The position numbers and the translations under genes are program-made. This document shows positions 45,286 through 53,309 of a DNA stretch of 64,000 nucleotides, piece after piece. The DNA is taken from the NCBI RefSeq assembly GCF_007097145.1, contig NZ_VJVZ01000003.1:248001-312000 (forward strand). The letters are read 5' to 3'. Position 1 is the stretch's first letter. Each line of letters starts with the position of its first letter. The notes beneath the pieces are model-generated. The model did no database searches and was not told the origin of the DNA. It worked only from the letters and a program-made list of their open reading frames with translations. The stretch comes from Flavobacterium zepuense (lineage in GTDB: Bacteria; Bacteroidota; Bacteroidia; Flavobacteriales; Flavobacteriaceae).

Positions 45286-45570
45286 ATGAAAATAATATCA
45301 AATACGATTCTCAGCATACTGCATCTCGCAGTTCCTTATTTAATATTCTTCAGTTTTACAGTAATTGATTTCCTTATAAATGGCTCAGGAATCTTGTCTT
45401 CCTTGAATTATGAAAAACATAAATGGTATTGGATAATCGCTTATATTATATTAGCTATCATACATTTAACAATCACTTATAATTATCTAAAACAGGTAAA
45501 AACCAAAATAAAGCATATTATTTTAACATTTACAGTTATAATTTATATTTATCTCGTTCTAAAATTTTAA
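45286..45570 (+). CDS. Small integral membrane protein, about 94 aa
   Basis: The ATG at 45286 (MKIISNTILSILHLAVPYLIFF) is preferred over an earlier one at 45256 because the first membrane span starts immediately. The product has three hydrophobic segments (about 8-30, 45-65 and 74-92) and basic loops (QVKTKIKHI). It is very AT-rich (many ATA/AAA/TTA codons), unlike its neighbours, which could indicate recent arrival. I do not recognise the family. Confidence 0.55.
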   Translation: MKIISNTILSILHLAVPYLIFFSFTVIDFLINGSGILSSLNYEKHKWYWIIAYIILAIIHLTITYNYLKQVKTKIKHIILTFTVIIYIYLVLKF

Positions 45571-45636
45571 TTTATTATTTACCTAAATACTGTTTTAAAA
45601 GATTCTTTAAAAAGAACAAATTAGCCCAGTTGAATA

Positions 45637-45913
45637 ATGAAAAACATAATTTTTATACTAATTCTTATACCGATAATTTCCTGTAAAACATCAAAAATTT
45701 CGTTAGAGCATTATTAGGCTTTTTACAACAAACTACACTGGAGTTAAAGAGCATATTAAATTAAATACGGATTATACATTCGATTATCATTATTCTGCCG
45801 AACTTATTGAAACAAAAGTTCCAAATAAAAAATTGGAAAACCAGCCCAAACAAAAATCCCACGCTTACGTAGCGTGGGATTTTTATTTTAAAATGAAAAC
45901 AGAATTAGACTAA
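45637..45913 (+). pseudogene. Decayed small lipoprotein gene
   Basis: An ATG at 45637 gives a lipoprotein signal (MKNIIFILILIPIISC, Cys17 as lipobox) but meets TAG at 45715-45717. In the +1 frame the sequence continues as FTTNYTGVKEHIKLNTDYTF and DYHYSAELIETK to a stop at 45913. This pattern (TGVKE, LN-D-TF-YHY) is typical of small Bacteroidota lipoproteins, so a one-nucleotide frameshift near 45715 seems to have split the gene. The C-terminus also runs through a terminator hairpin, so the tail is lost. A sequencing error cannot be excluded. Confidence 0.6.
45852..45884. terminator. Rho-independent terminator at 45852
   Basis: AAAAATCCCACGCT (45852-45865) pairs perfectly with its complement (45871-45884) over a 5-nt loop, followed by TATTTT. 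It lies inside the second reading frame of the decayed lipoprotein gene, which shows that frame no longer encodes a full C-terminus. Confidence 0.8.
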
Positions 45914-46044
45914 GACGCCCCCTCTGCATAACCAATTATTTTAACCCAATTATATATTTTGATTTTATTCTAATGTATAAATGTCTATAACCAGACATCG
46001 GTTAAATACATTATCCTCCATAGATAAAATGTAATAAGACCGTA

Positions 46045-46089
46045 ACAGGTAAAACTACCTGCTACACAAAACAGGTAATTGCTACCTGT
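46045..46089. promoter_or_regulatory. Two tandem ACAGGTA/TACCTGT dyads
   Basis: ACAGGTA-4 nt-TACCTG (46045-46061) is followed 9 nt later by ACAGGTA-5 nt-TACCTGT (46071-46089), so four copies of the CAGGTA half-site alternate in orientation. Candidate operator or paired RNA hairpins upstream of the 46220 gene. Confidence 0.45.
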
Positions 46090-46125
46090 GCCACCTTGTA
46101 ATATATAGAGAATTTTGATGAAGCA

Positions 46126-46154
46126 CATTACTTTACGAAAACGTTAAAGTAATG
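46126..46154. repeat. Inverted repeat before the tail-collar gene
   Basis: CATTACTTTACG (46126-46137) pairs with CGTTAAAGTAATG (46142-46154) with one bulged T, around AAAA. It lies 66 nt before the start codon and could be an operator or a 5' UTR hairpin. Confidence 0.4.
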
Positions 46155-46219
46155 GCTAAAAAATTCAAACTAAAACATTATAGATCAATTAACAAACACA
46201 ATCCTTAAAAATTATTATC

Positions 46220-46780
46220 ATGGACGAATTTATTGGTACAGTAAAGCTATTTGCTTTTAATTGGGAAGTAAAAAATTGGGCATTTTGCGATGGCCGACTT
46301 TTATCGATACAACAAAATACAGCGTTATTTTCGCTTTTAGGAACTACTTACGGCGGAGACGGCCAAACTACTTTTGCCTTGCCTGATTATAGAAGCAGAA
46401 TTGCAATAGGTATAGGCCAGGGCCCCGGCCTTAGCAACTATGTGGGAGGACAAATGAGCGGCACCGAGAATAATTCTCTTTTTGTTAGCAACCTGCCACC
46501 TCACAATCACACTGGCCACGTAGTAGTTAGTTCTACACAATCAAGCGCCAGCACTGCTGCAAGAGGCGCGGCGATTGCTACCCCAGGTACATCATCGGGT
46601 AGGGATTTTACCCCTACACTTGGTTATACGGCAGCCGGAATTAATCCGGATACGCCGTTAGCCGACACAACTGTTGTTACTAACCTAACAGGTAGTGGCT
46701 TACCTGTAAACAACTTACAACCATACCTTGCTATGAGTTATCAAATTTGCCTGTATGGCATCTTCCCTTCAAGGAGCTAA
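46220..46780 (+). CDS. Tail-collar domain protein (microcystin-dependent-protein family)
   Basis: A 186-aa protein of the phage tail collar/MdpB family: the N-terminal DEFIGTVKLFAFNWEVKNWAFCDGRLLSIQQNTALFSLLGTTYGGDGQTTFALPDYRSRIAIGIGQGPGL block is diagnostic, and the C-terminal NNLQPYLAMSYQICLYGIFP is the family's final motif. No signal peptide. Related proteins occur as tail-fibre parts and as free-standing bacterial surface or exported proteins. Here no other phage genes are near, so a host function is likelier. The adhesin gene follows 89 nt downstream. Confidence 0.9.
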   Translation: MDEFIGTVKLFAFNWEVKNWAFCDGRLLSIQQNTALFSLLGTTYGGDGQTTFALPDYRSRIAIGIGQGPGLSNYVGGQMSGTENNSLFVSNLPPHNHTGHVVVSSTQSSASTAARGAAIATPGTSSGRDFTPTLGYTAAGINPDTPLADTTVVTNLTGSGLPVNNLQPYLAMSYQICLYGIFPSRS

Positions 46781-46796
46781 TTTTTAAAAGTAATAT

Positions 46797-46833
46797 GCCA
46801 TACTACCGGGATATTTATATCCTGCGGTATGGC
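46797..46833. repeat. Imperfect hairpin between tail-collar and adhesin genes
   Basis: GCCATAC (46797-46803) pairs with GTATGGC (46827-46833), with further GGATAT/ATATCC pairing inside. There is no following T-run, so this is more likely an mRNA structure than a terminator. Confidence 0.45.
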
Positions 46834-46869
46834 GTATCTAAATTTCTACTTAATCGTAATTTACATCTA

Positions 46870-49800
46870 ATGAAAAAAAATTACTTATTATTAATTTGCC
46901 TGTTCTTTGCGCAGTGGCTTATTGCTCAAACAACAGAGACCTTTGAGACCGAGGTTAACGGCTCTACAAGCTTTACCGATAACGGCCAGGTATTTAACAT
47001 TACCAGCCAGGCAGGCGGACCTTTTTACATTCAGGGCAATTACCCGGGCACCGGGTGGAATGGCTCCAGTGTAGATAACAAGTACATAGATAATAGTGGT
47101 AATTCATTTGCAAATATGCCGTCGCAGTTTACCATTAGTGCTGCCGGAGGCGCGCAATTTACCTTGAAGAGTATGTACCTTTTTCTTTCAACATACAACC
47201 TCAATTTAAATGTAAATGGCAATACCCTTACCATTACCGGTAAACTTGGGGGTGCCACACAATATACCGCTTCGGCAAGTTCCGGGTTTACCACGTCGTT
47301 TGCAGTAAATAATGGCCATACATTTATTAATATGGCTACTTTTGGGGGTGCTAATAATTCCAATACACTTATAGATCAGTTTGTAGTAGCTACTACTAAT
47401 GGTATTAACTACATAGATTTAGATGCTATGACATGGCAAACAGCAGTGGCTCCCTGCCCGGCTGTTACATTATCACAGGTATCTCAAACAAATATAAGTT
47501 GTAACGGCGGATCTAACGGTTCGGCAACGGTATCGGCATCAGGTGGCAGCGGGTTTACATACAACTGGTCACCGGGCAACCCAACTGGCGATGGTACGGC
47601 TTCAATATCAGGCGTACCTGCCGGGACATGGACAGTTACGGTTACCAACTCGTGTGGTAATTCGTCGTCAACCAGTTTTACAATAACAGAACCAGCAGCT
47701 TTAAACGCTACAGCGGGTGCTCAAACCAATATAGCGTGTAATGGCGGCACAACAGGATCGGCCACGGTGGCAGTTACCGGTGGAACTCCGGGCTATACCT
47801 ACTCGTGGGCACCATCAGGAGGAACTGCGGCAACGGCCACAGGATTAGCAGCTGGTACATATACCGTAACGGTTACAGATGCTAACTCATGCACCGATAC
47901 TCAAAGCTTTACCATCACCCAGCCTGCTGCATTAAACGCGACAGCCAGTGCTCAAACCAATATAGCATGTAACGGCGCAGCAACAGGATCGGCCACGGTG
48001 GCAGTTACCGGTGGAACTCCGGGCTACACTTATTCATGGGCACCATCGGGTGGAACCGGTGCTACAGCCTCTGGCTTAATAGCAGGCACGTATACCGTAA
48101 CGGTTACTGATGCCAACTTATGCACCGATACTCAAAGCTTTACAATAACCCAGCCTGCTGCATTAAACGCGACAGCCAGTGCTCAAACCAATATAGACTG
48201 TAATGGAGGCACAACAGGATCAGCTACTGTAGCAGTAACTGGTGGTACTCCGGGCTATACCTATTCATGGGCACCATCAGGTGGTACTGCAGCTACAGCC
48301 TCTGGCTTAACAGCTGGCACGTATACTGTAACAGTGACCGATGCCAACTTATGCACCGATACTCAAAGCTTTACAATAACCCAACCCGCAGCACTTACGG
48401 CTACCACATCGCAAACTAACGTTTTATGTAACGGGCAAGCAAGTGGCACAGCAAGTGTAATCGTTTCTGGGGGTACTGCCGGTTATACCTATTTATGGAG
48501 TCCATCCGGTGGAACTGCTTCAACAGCAACAGGGCTTACCGTGGGGGCCTATTCGGTTTTAATTACAGATGCCAATGGCTGTTCTATAACACGCAATTTT
48601 ACTATTACTCAACCAGCTGTATTAACTGCTACTACATCTCAGGTAAATGCAACCTGCGGGCCCACAGGCCAGGCAGGTGTAACAGTATCGGGAGGTGCAG
48701 GAGCTTATACTTATGTATGGAGCCCATCTGGCGGTACAGCTGCTATAGCCACAGGATTATCAGCAGGAGCTTATTCTGTATTGATAACTGATGCCAATGG
48801 TTGTACTCTTACCAAGAACTTTACCATTACGGCTACCTCTAACTTAGCGGCCACAACTACGCAAATTAATGTTAGCTGCAATGGCGGAACTAACGGATCG
48901 GCTACAGTAACACCAACTGGGGGCGTATTGCCTTATACTTATGTATGGAGCCCATCAGGTGGTACAGCTGCAACAGCCACTGGCCTGGCTGCGGGTACTT
49001 ATTCGGTTGTGATAACCGACGGCAACAGCTGTACGATTACCAAAACAGTAACCATTACACAACCGGCTGTATTAGCTGCAACAACATCTCAGGTAAATAT
49101 TACTTGTAATGGAGGTAGCAACGGATCGGCTACAGTAACACCAACTGGCGGTACAGGAGCGTATACGTATGTATGGACCCCTTCAGGCGGAATAACTGCT
49201 ACAGCTACAGGTTTAACTGCCGGCGCATATTCGGTACTGATTACAGATGCTAACGGCTGTACGCTCACTAAAAACGTTACCATTACCCAACCGGCTGCAC
49301 TTACAGCAACTACATCTCAGGTAAATATATCGTGTAACGGAGGAAGCAACGGATCGGCTACTGTAACCGCAGCTGGCGGTACAGGAGCGTATACGTATGT
49401 ATGGAGCCCCTCAGGCGGAACGGCTGCAACAGCAACAGGATTATCAGCCGGAGCATATTCAGTACTGATTACCGATGCTAACGGCTGTACGCTCACTAAA
49501 AACGTTACCATTACCCAACCGGCTGCACTTACAGCAACTACATCTCAGGTAAATATATCGTGTAACGGAGGAAGCAACGGATCGGCTACTGTAACCGCAG
49601 CTGGCGGTACAGGAGCGTATACGTATGTATGGAGCCCCTCAGGCGGAACGGCTGCTACAGCTACAGGCTTAGCTGCCGGAGCATATTCGGCACTGATTAC
49701 AGATGCTAACGGCTGTACGCTTACTAAAAATGTAACCATTACACAGCCATCTGCAATAACAGCAACAACCTCTCAGATTAACCTGTTGTGCAACGGTGCT

Positions 49801-52800
49801 ACAAACGGATCGGCTACAGTAACTGCTACAGGTGGTACAGGAGCGTATACATATGCATGGAGCCCATCAGGAGGAACAGCTGCTACAGCAACCGGGCTTT
49901 CGGCAGGTGCATACTCGGTTTTAATTACCGATGCCAATGGCTGTACGCTGACTAAAAACGTTACCATTACACAGCCTGCTGCGCTTAACGCTACTACAGT
50001 AAAAACAAATATTACCTGCAATGGTGCTAATAACGGCACTGCAACGGTAACAGCTACAGGCGGTACAGGTGCATATACGTATTCCTGGTCGCCCGCTGGC
50101 GGAACGGCTGCTACAGCTACAGGCTTAGCCCCGGGAACCTATGCCGTTACAATTACCGATGCTAACGGATGTTCTATTATCAGGAGTTTAAACATTACCC
50201 AGCCTGTTGCACTTACAGCAACTACCACACAGGTAAACATTTTATGTAATGGTGGGGCAACAGGATCGGCTACGGTTACGGCTACAGGCGGTACAGGTGC
50301 TTATACCTACTTATGGAGCCCATCGGGCGGAACAGCTGCTACAGCTACCGGACTTGTAGCAGGTACTTACAGCGTAGTTGTAACTGATGCTAACGGTTGT
50401 AACGTAACACAATCGGTTACCATTACGCAATCGGCCACTATTACTGCTACAACATCTAAAACCGATGTAAGCTGCAACGGCAGCTCTAACGGGTCGGCTA
50501 CGGTAATTGCTACAGGGGGAACTGGAGCATATACCTATTCATGGTCGCCTTCCGGCGGAACGGCCGCTACAGCTACCGGCCTTGCTGCGGGAACTTATGT
50601 TGTAACCATAACCGATGCTAACTTATGCAGCATCATTAAGAACGTAACAATTAACCAGCCATCAGCTATTACGGCTACAACATCCCAAGTTAATATTTTA
50701 TGTAATGGAGGAACAAACGGATCGGCTACAGTAACAGCCACAGGCGGTACAGGTGTTTATACCTATGTATGGTCGCCTTCAGGCGGAACAGCTGCAACAG
50801 CTACAGGGTTAGCTGCCGGATCATATTCGGTTTTAATTACCGATGCTAACGGCTGTACGCTGATTAAAAATATAACCATTACTCAACCAACAATACTTGC
50901 CTCTACCACTACCCAGGTAAATGTTGCCTGCAATGGCGGTACGGGTTCGGCTACGGTAACCGCCACGGGTGGAACAGGTGCTTACACCTATGTATGGAGC
51001 CCATCGGGCGGAACTGCTGCTACTGCTACTGGTTTAGCAGCGGCGACTTACAGCGTGGTTATAACCGATGCTAACGGTTGTACTGTTACTAAAACGGTGA
51101 CTATTACGCAGCCGGCAGCGCTTACAGCAACTACAACACAGGCAAATGTACTTTGTAATGGTGGTACAGGATCGGCTACGGTAACCGCTACAGGTGGTAC
51201 AGGTGCTTATACCTATGCATGGAGCCCATTGGGCGGAACTGCTGCAACAGCAACAGGATTAGCAGCAGGAGCTTACAGCGTAATTGTGACCGATGCTAAC
51301 GGTTGTACTGTTACTAAATCAGTAACTATAACACAACCTACTGCACTAACTGCAACAACTACACAGGTAAATGTACTTTGTAACGGCGGTACAGGATCGG
51401 CCACTGTAACAGCGATAGGCGGTACGGGTGTTTACACTTACGAGTGGAGCCCATCAGGTGGTACTGCTGCTACAGCAACAGGATTAGCCGCAGGTACATA
51501 CAGTGTAGTTGTAACCGATGCTAACGGGTGTACAGTTACTAAAACAGTTACTATAACCCAGCCTACAGCGCTTACTGCAACCACAACACAAGTTAACGTA
51601 CTTTGTAATGGTGGTACAGGGTCGGCTACAGTAACGGCTACAGGTGGTACAGGTGCGTATACGTATGTATGGAGCCCATCGGGTGGTACTGCTGCCACTG
51701 CTACAGGTTTAGCCGCAGGTACATACAGTGTAATTGTAACCGATGCTAATGGTTGTACTGTAACACAATCGGTTACTATAACACAGCCAACAGTACTTGC
51801 AGCAACAACAACGCAAACTAACGTTTCATGTAATGCAGGCACTAATGGGTCGGCTACCGTAACCGTTTCAGGAGGTACAGGAGCCTATACGTATGTGTGG
51901 CTTCCGTCTGGCGGAACTTCTGCCACAGCAACAGGATTAGCTGCCGGAGAATATACAGTTACCGCTACCGATGCTAACGGTTGTACCACAACACAAACAG
52001 TTACTATTACTGAGCCTGCTGCACTAACAGCCACAACGCTACAGGTTAATGTGGGCTGTAACGGCGGTACAAATGGTTCGGCTACGGTAAATGTTAGCGG
52101 TGGTACAGGCACTTATACATATGCATGGCTGCCATCGGGCGGATCGGCTGCTACAGCATCCGACCTGGTTGCCGGAACCTACACAGTAACAGTTACCGAT
52201 GCTAACGGTTGTACTCTTACACAAAGCTTTACTATTACAGAGCCTCTTGCAATTGTTGTAAACAGCGACCCTGCCGATGTAATTACCGAGGCCGGTAACG
52301 ATGTTATATTTACTGTTACTGCCGATAACGTAGGTACCTACCAATGGCAATACAGCGCTAACGGAACCGACTGGACTGATATCACCAATGGTGGTACAAG
52401 CCCTGAAGTTTCGGGTGCTACCACAGGCTCATTAATTTTAGTAAACGTGCCTGCATCGTATAACGGATACATTTTCAGGGTACAGTTAGCCAATGGTGCT
52501 AACTGTATTACGGAGTCGGCTTCGGCCATGCTAACAGTAACCAATGTTCTGGAAGCTGTAAATGACGACTTTAGCGAGAACCAAATTCATGAAGATACAG
52601 GTGGTATTGCCGGCGATGTTACAGCAAACGACCTTATGAACGGTGTTGCCGTTGATGATGCTGCTATTACCATAACGGTAACTAACGATGGCGGACTTAT
52701 AGGTGTTACCATAGATGAAGACGGAAACATTAACGTTCCTGCCGGTGCCGAACTTGGTACTTACACTATAACCTACACAATTTGTGATGCTTTAAGTACT

Positions 52801-53115
52801 ACTAATTGTAGCGAGGCAACAGTTATAGTGGTTGTTACGTACTCTCTTAAAACAGAACATTTTAGTGTAGCATCTATTGATATTTACCCTAACCCGGCTA
52901 ACAATGAGGTGTTTATCTCTATACCAGAGGCCATGAGCATTAAAGATGTTAAGGTTACCGTGTACGACCTTAACGGAAGAATTGTTCTTGAGCAGCCTGT
53001 AACAGGCACGCATCAAAGGATCAATATTGCTACGCTGGAGTCCGGGGTGTATTTATTCAACATTACTTCAAACAGGGGTTCGGTAACAAAACGTATCATT
53101 AAGAACAAGCAATAA
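46870..53115 (+). CDS. Giant SprB-repeat adhesin with type IX sorting domain
   Basis: A 2081-aa secreted protein. The start at 46870 is set by the signal peptide (MKKNYLLLICLFFAQWLIAQ); an upstream ATG in the same frame would add 41 residues of no sense. Residues about 22-200 form a unique N-terminal domain. About 205-1798 hold 21 tandem SprB-type repeats of about 76 residues, each with CNG near the start, a WSPSGGT-type turn and a final DANGC. An Ig-like domain (about 1800-1890) and another beta domain (about 1890-1995) follow. The last 75 residues are a type IX secretion C-terminal sorting domain (IDIYPNPANNEV, GVYLFNITSNRG). SprB is the gliding adhesin of Flavobacterium johnsoniae, so a surface adhesin is expected. 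No glycine/tyrosine export components are nearby. Confidence 0.93.
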   Translation: MKKNYLLLICLFFAQWLIAQTTETFETEVNGSTSFTDNGQVFNITSQAGGPFYIQGNYPGTGWNGSSVDNKYIDNSGNSFANMPSQFTISAAGGAQFTLKSMYLFLSTYNLNLNVNGNTLTITGKLGGATQYTASASSGFTTSFAVNNGHTFINMATFGGANNSNTLIDQFVVATTNGINYIDLDAMTWQTAVAPCPAVTLSQVSQTNISCNGGSNGSATVSASGGSGFTYNWSPGNPTGDGTASISGVPAGTWTVTVTNSCGNSSSTSFTITEPAALNATAGAQTNIACNGGTTGSATVAVTGGTPGYTYSWAPSGGTAATATGLAAGTYTVTVTDANSCTDTQSFTITQPAALNATASAQTNIACNGAATGSATVAVTGGTPGYTYSWAPSGGTGATASGLIAGTYTVTVTDANLCTDTQSFTITQPAALNATASAQTNIDCNGGTTGSATVAVTGGTPGYTYSWAPSGGTAATASGLTAGTYTVTVTDANLCTDTQSFTITQPAALTATTSQTNVLCNGQASGTASVIVSGGTAGYTYLWSPSGGTASTATGLTVGAYSVLITDANGCSITRNFTITQPAVLTATTSQVNATCGPTGQAGVTVSGGAGAYTYVWSPSGGTAAIATGLSAGAYSVLITDANGCTLTKNFTITATSNLAATTTQINVSCNGGTNGSATVTPTGGVLPYTYVWSPSGGTAATATGLAAGTYSVVITDGNSCTITKTVTITQPAVLAATTSQVNITCNGGSNGSATVTPTGGTGAYTYVWTPSGGITATATGLTAGAYSVLITDANGCTLTKNVTITQPAALTATTSQVNISCNGGSNGSATVTAAGGTGAYTYVWSPSGGTAATATGLSAGAYSVLITDANGCTLTKNVTITQPAALTATTSQVNISCNGGSNGSATVTAAGGTGAYTYVWSPSGGTAATATGLAAGAYSALITDANGCTLTKNVTITQPSAITATTSQINLLCNGATNGSATVTATGGTGAYTYAWSPSGGTAATATGLSAGAYSVLITDANGCTLTKNVTITQPAALNATTVKTNITCNGANNGTATVTATGGTGAYTYSWSPAGGTAATATGLAPGTYAVTITDANGCSIIRSLNITQPVALTATTTQVNILCNGGATGSATVTATGGTGAYTYLWSPSGGTAATATGLVAGTYSVVVTDANGCNVTQSVTITQSATITATTSKTDVSCNGSSNGSATVIATGGTGAYTYSWSPSGGTAATATGLAAGTYVVTITDANLCSIIKNVTINQPSAITATTSQVNILCNGGTNGSATVTATGGTGVYTYVWSPSGGTAATATGLAAGSYSVLITDANGCTLIKNITITQPTILASTTTQVNVACNGGTGSATVTATGGTGAYTYVWSPSGGTAATATGLAAATYSVVITDANGCTVTKTVTITQPAALTATTTQANVLCNGGTGSATVTATGGTGAYTYAWSPLGGTAATATGLAAGAYSVIVTDANGCTVTKSVTITQPTALTATTTQVNVLCNGGTGSATVTAIGGTGVYTYEWSPSGGTAATATGLAAGTYSVVVTDANGCTVTKTVTITQPTALTATTTQVNVLCNGGTGSATVTATGGTGAYTYVWSPSGGTAATATGLAAGTYSVIVTDANGCTVTQSVTITQPTVLAATTTQTNVSCNAGTNGSATVTVSGGTGAYTYVWLPSGGTSATATGLAAGEYTVTATDANGCTTTQTVTITEPAALTATTLQVNVGCNGGTNGSATVNVSGGTGTYTYAWLPSGGSAATASDLVAGTYTVTVTDANGCTLTQSFTITEPLAIVVNSDPADVITEAGNDVIFTVTADNVGTYQWQYSANGTDWTDITNGGTSPEVSGATTGSLILVNVPASYNGYIFRVQLANGANCITESASAMLTVTNVLEAVNDDFSENQIHEDTGGIAGDVTANDLMNGVAVDDAAITITVTNDGGLIGVTIDEDGNINVPAGAELGTYTITYTICDALSTTNCSEATVIVVVTYSLKTEHFSVASIDIYPNPANNEVFISIPEAMSIKDVKVTVYDLNGRIVLEQPVTGTHQRINIATLESGVYLFNITSNRGSVTKRIIKNKQ
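47482..52263 (+). repeat. 21 tandem SprB-type repeats of about 228 bp
   Basis: Counted by the CNG and DANGC/DANLC landmarks there are 21 units, averaging about 228 bp. Units 2-4 share a TPGYTYSWAP subtype; unit 6 lacks the CNGG loop; units 16-19 are one residue shorter in the CNGGTGSATV stretch. Positions 49246-49427 recur exactly at 49474-49655, 182 identical bases at one unit's offset, pointing to recent duplication or gene conversion. Confidence 0.95.
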
Positions 53116-53140
53116 CCCAAATTTTCTTTTTTAAAATAAA

Positions 53141-53172
53141 CCGCAGCCGGATATCCTGGCTGCGGTTTTGTT
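53141..53172 (+). terminator. Rho-independent terminator after the adhesin gene
   Basis: CCGCAGCC (53141-53148) pairs with GGCTGCGG (53158-53165) and is followed by TTTTGTTTT, 26 nt after the stop. Confidence 0.85.
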
Positions 53173-53309
53173 TTATATCCATCAGATAATTCTTTGTAAA
53201 ATATGTTAAGCATTTATCTGCCAATCAGATAATTTGCATTACTTTTAAAAGCTAAACACCTTAAAACAAACTATCTAACAACCCTAATACTCATTAAAAA
53301 TATATAATC

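Larger units (their letters stand above)
45914..46219. other. Intergenic region before the tail-collar gene
   Basis: About 306 nt without a gene, AT-rich. It holds two tandem small dyads (46045-46089) and a longer inverted repeat (46126-46154) but no coding signal. It is the likely control region of the tail-collar/adhesin pair. Confidence 0.6.

Noticed and set aside
46220..46780. Tail-collar gene as the sign of a prophage
   Set aside because: No integrase, capsid, portal, terminase or lysis genes lie nearby, and the family is common outside phages.
47482..52263. Long tandem repeat as a CRISPR array
   Set aside because: Units are 228 bp, in frame, and encode a protein; there are no short direct repeats with unique spacers and no cas genes.
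49089..52544. Several long minus-strand open frames opposite the adhesin repeats
   Set aside because: They recur with the 228-bp period and come from the repetitive codon pattern of the adhesin, with no starts, signals or composition of their own.
53179..53240. ATCAGATAATT direct repeats before the S9 peptidase gene as an operator
   Set aside because: The words are short and AT-rich, the spacing is irregular and nothing links them to a regulator.
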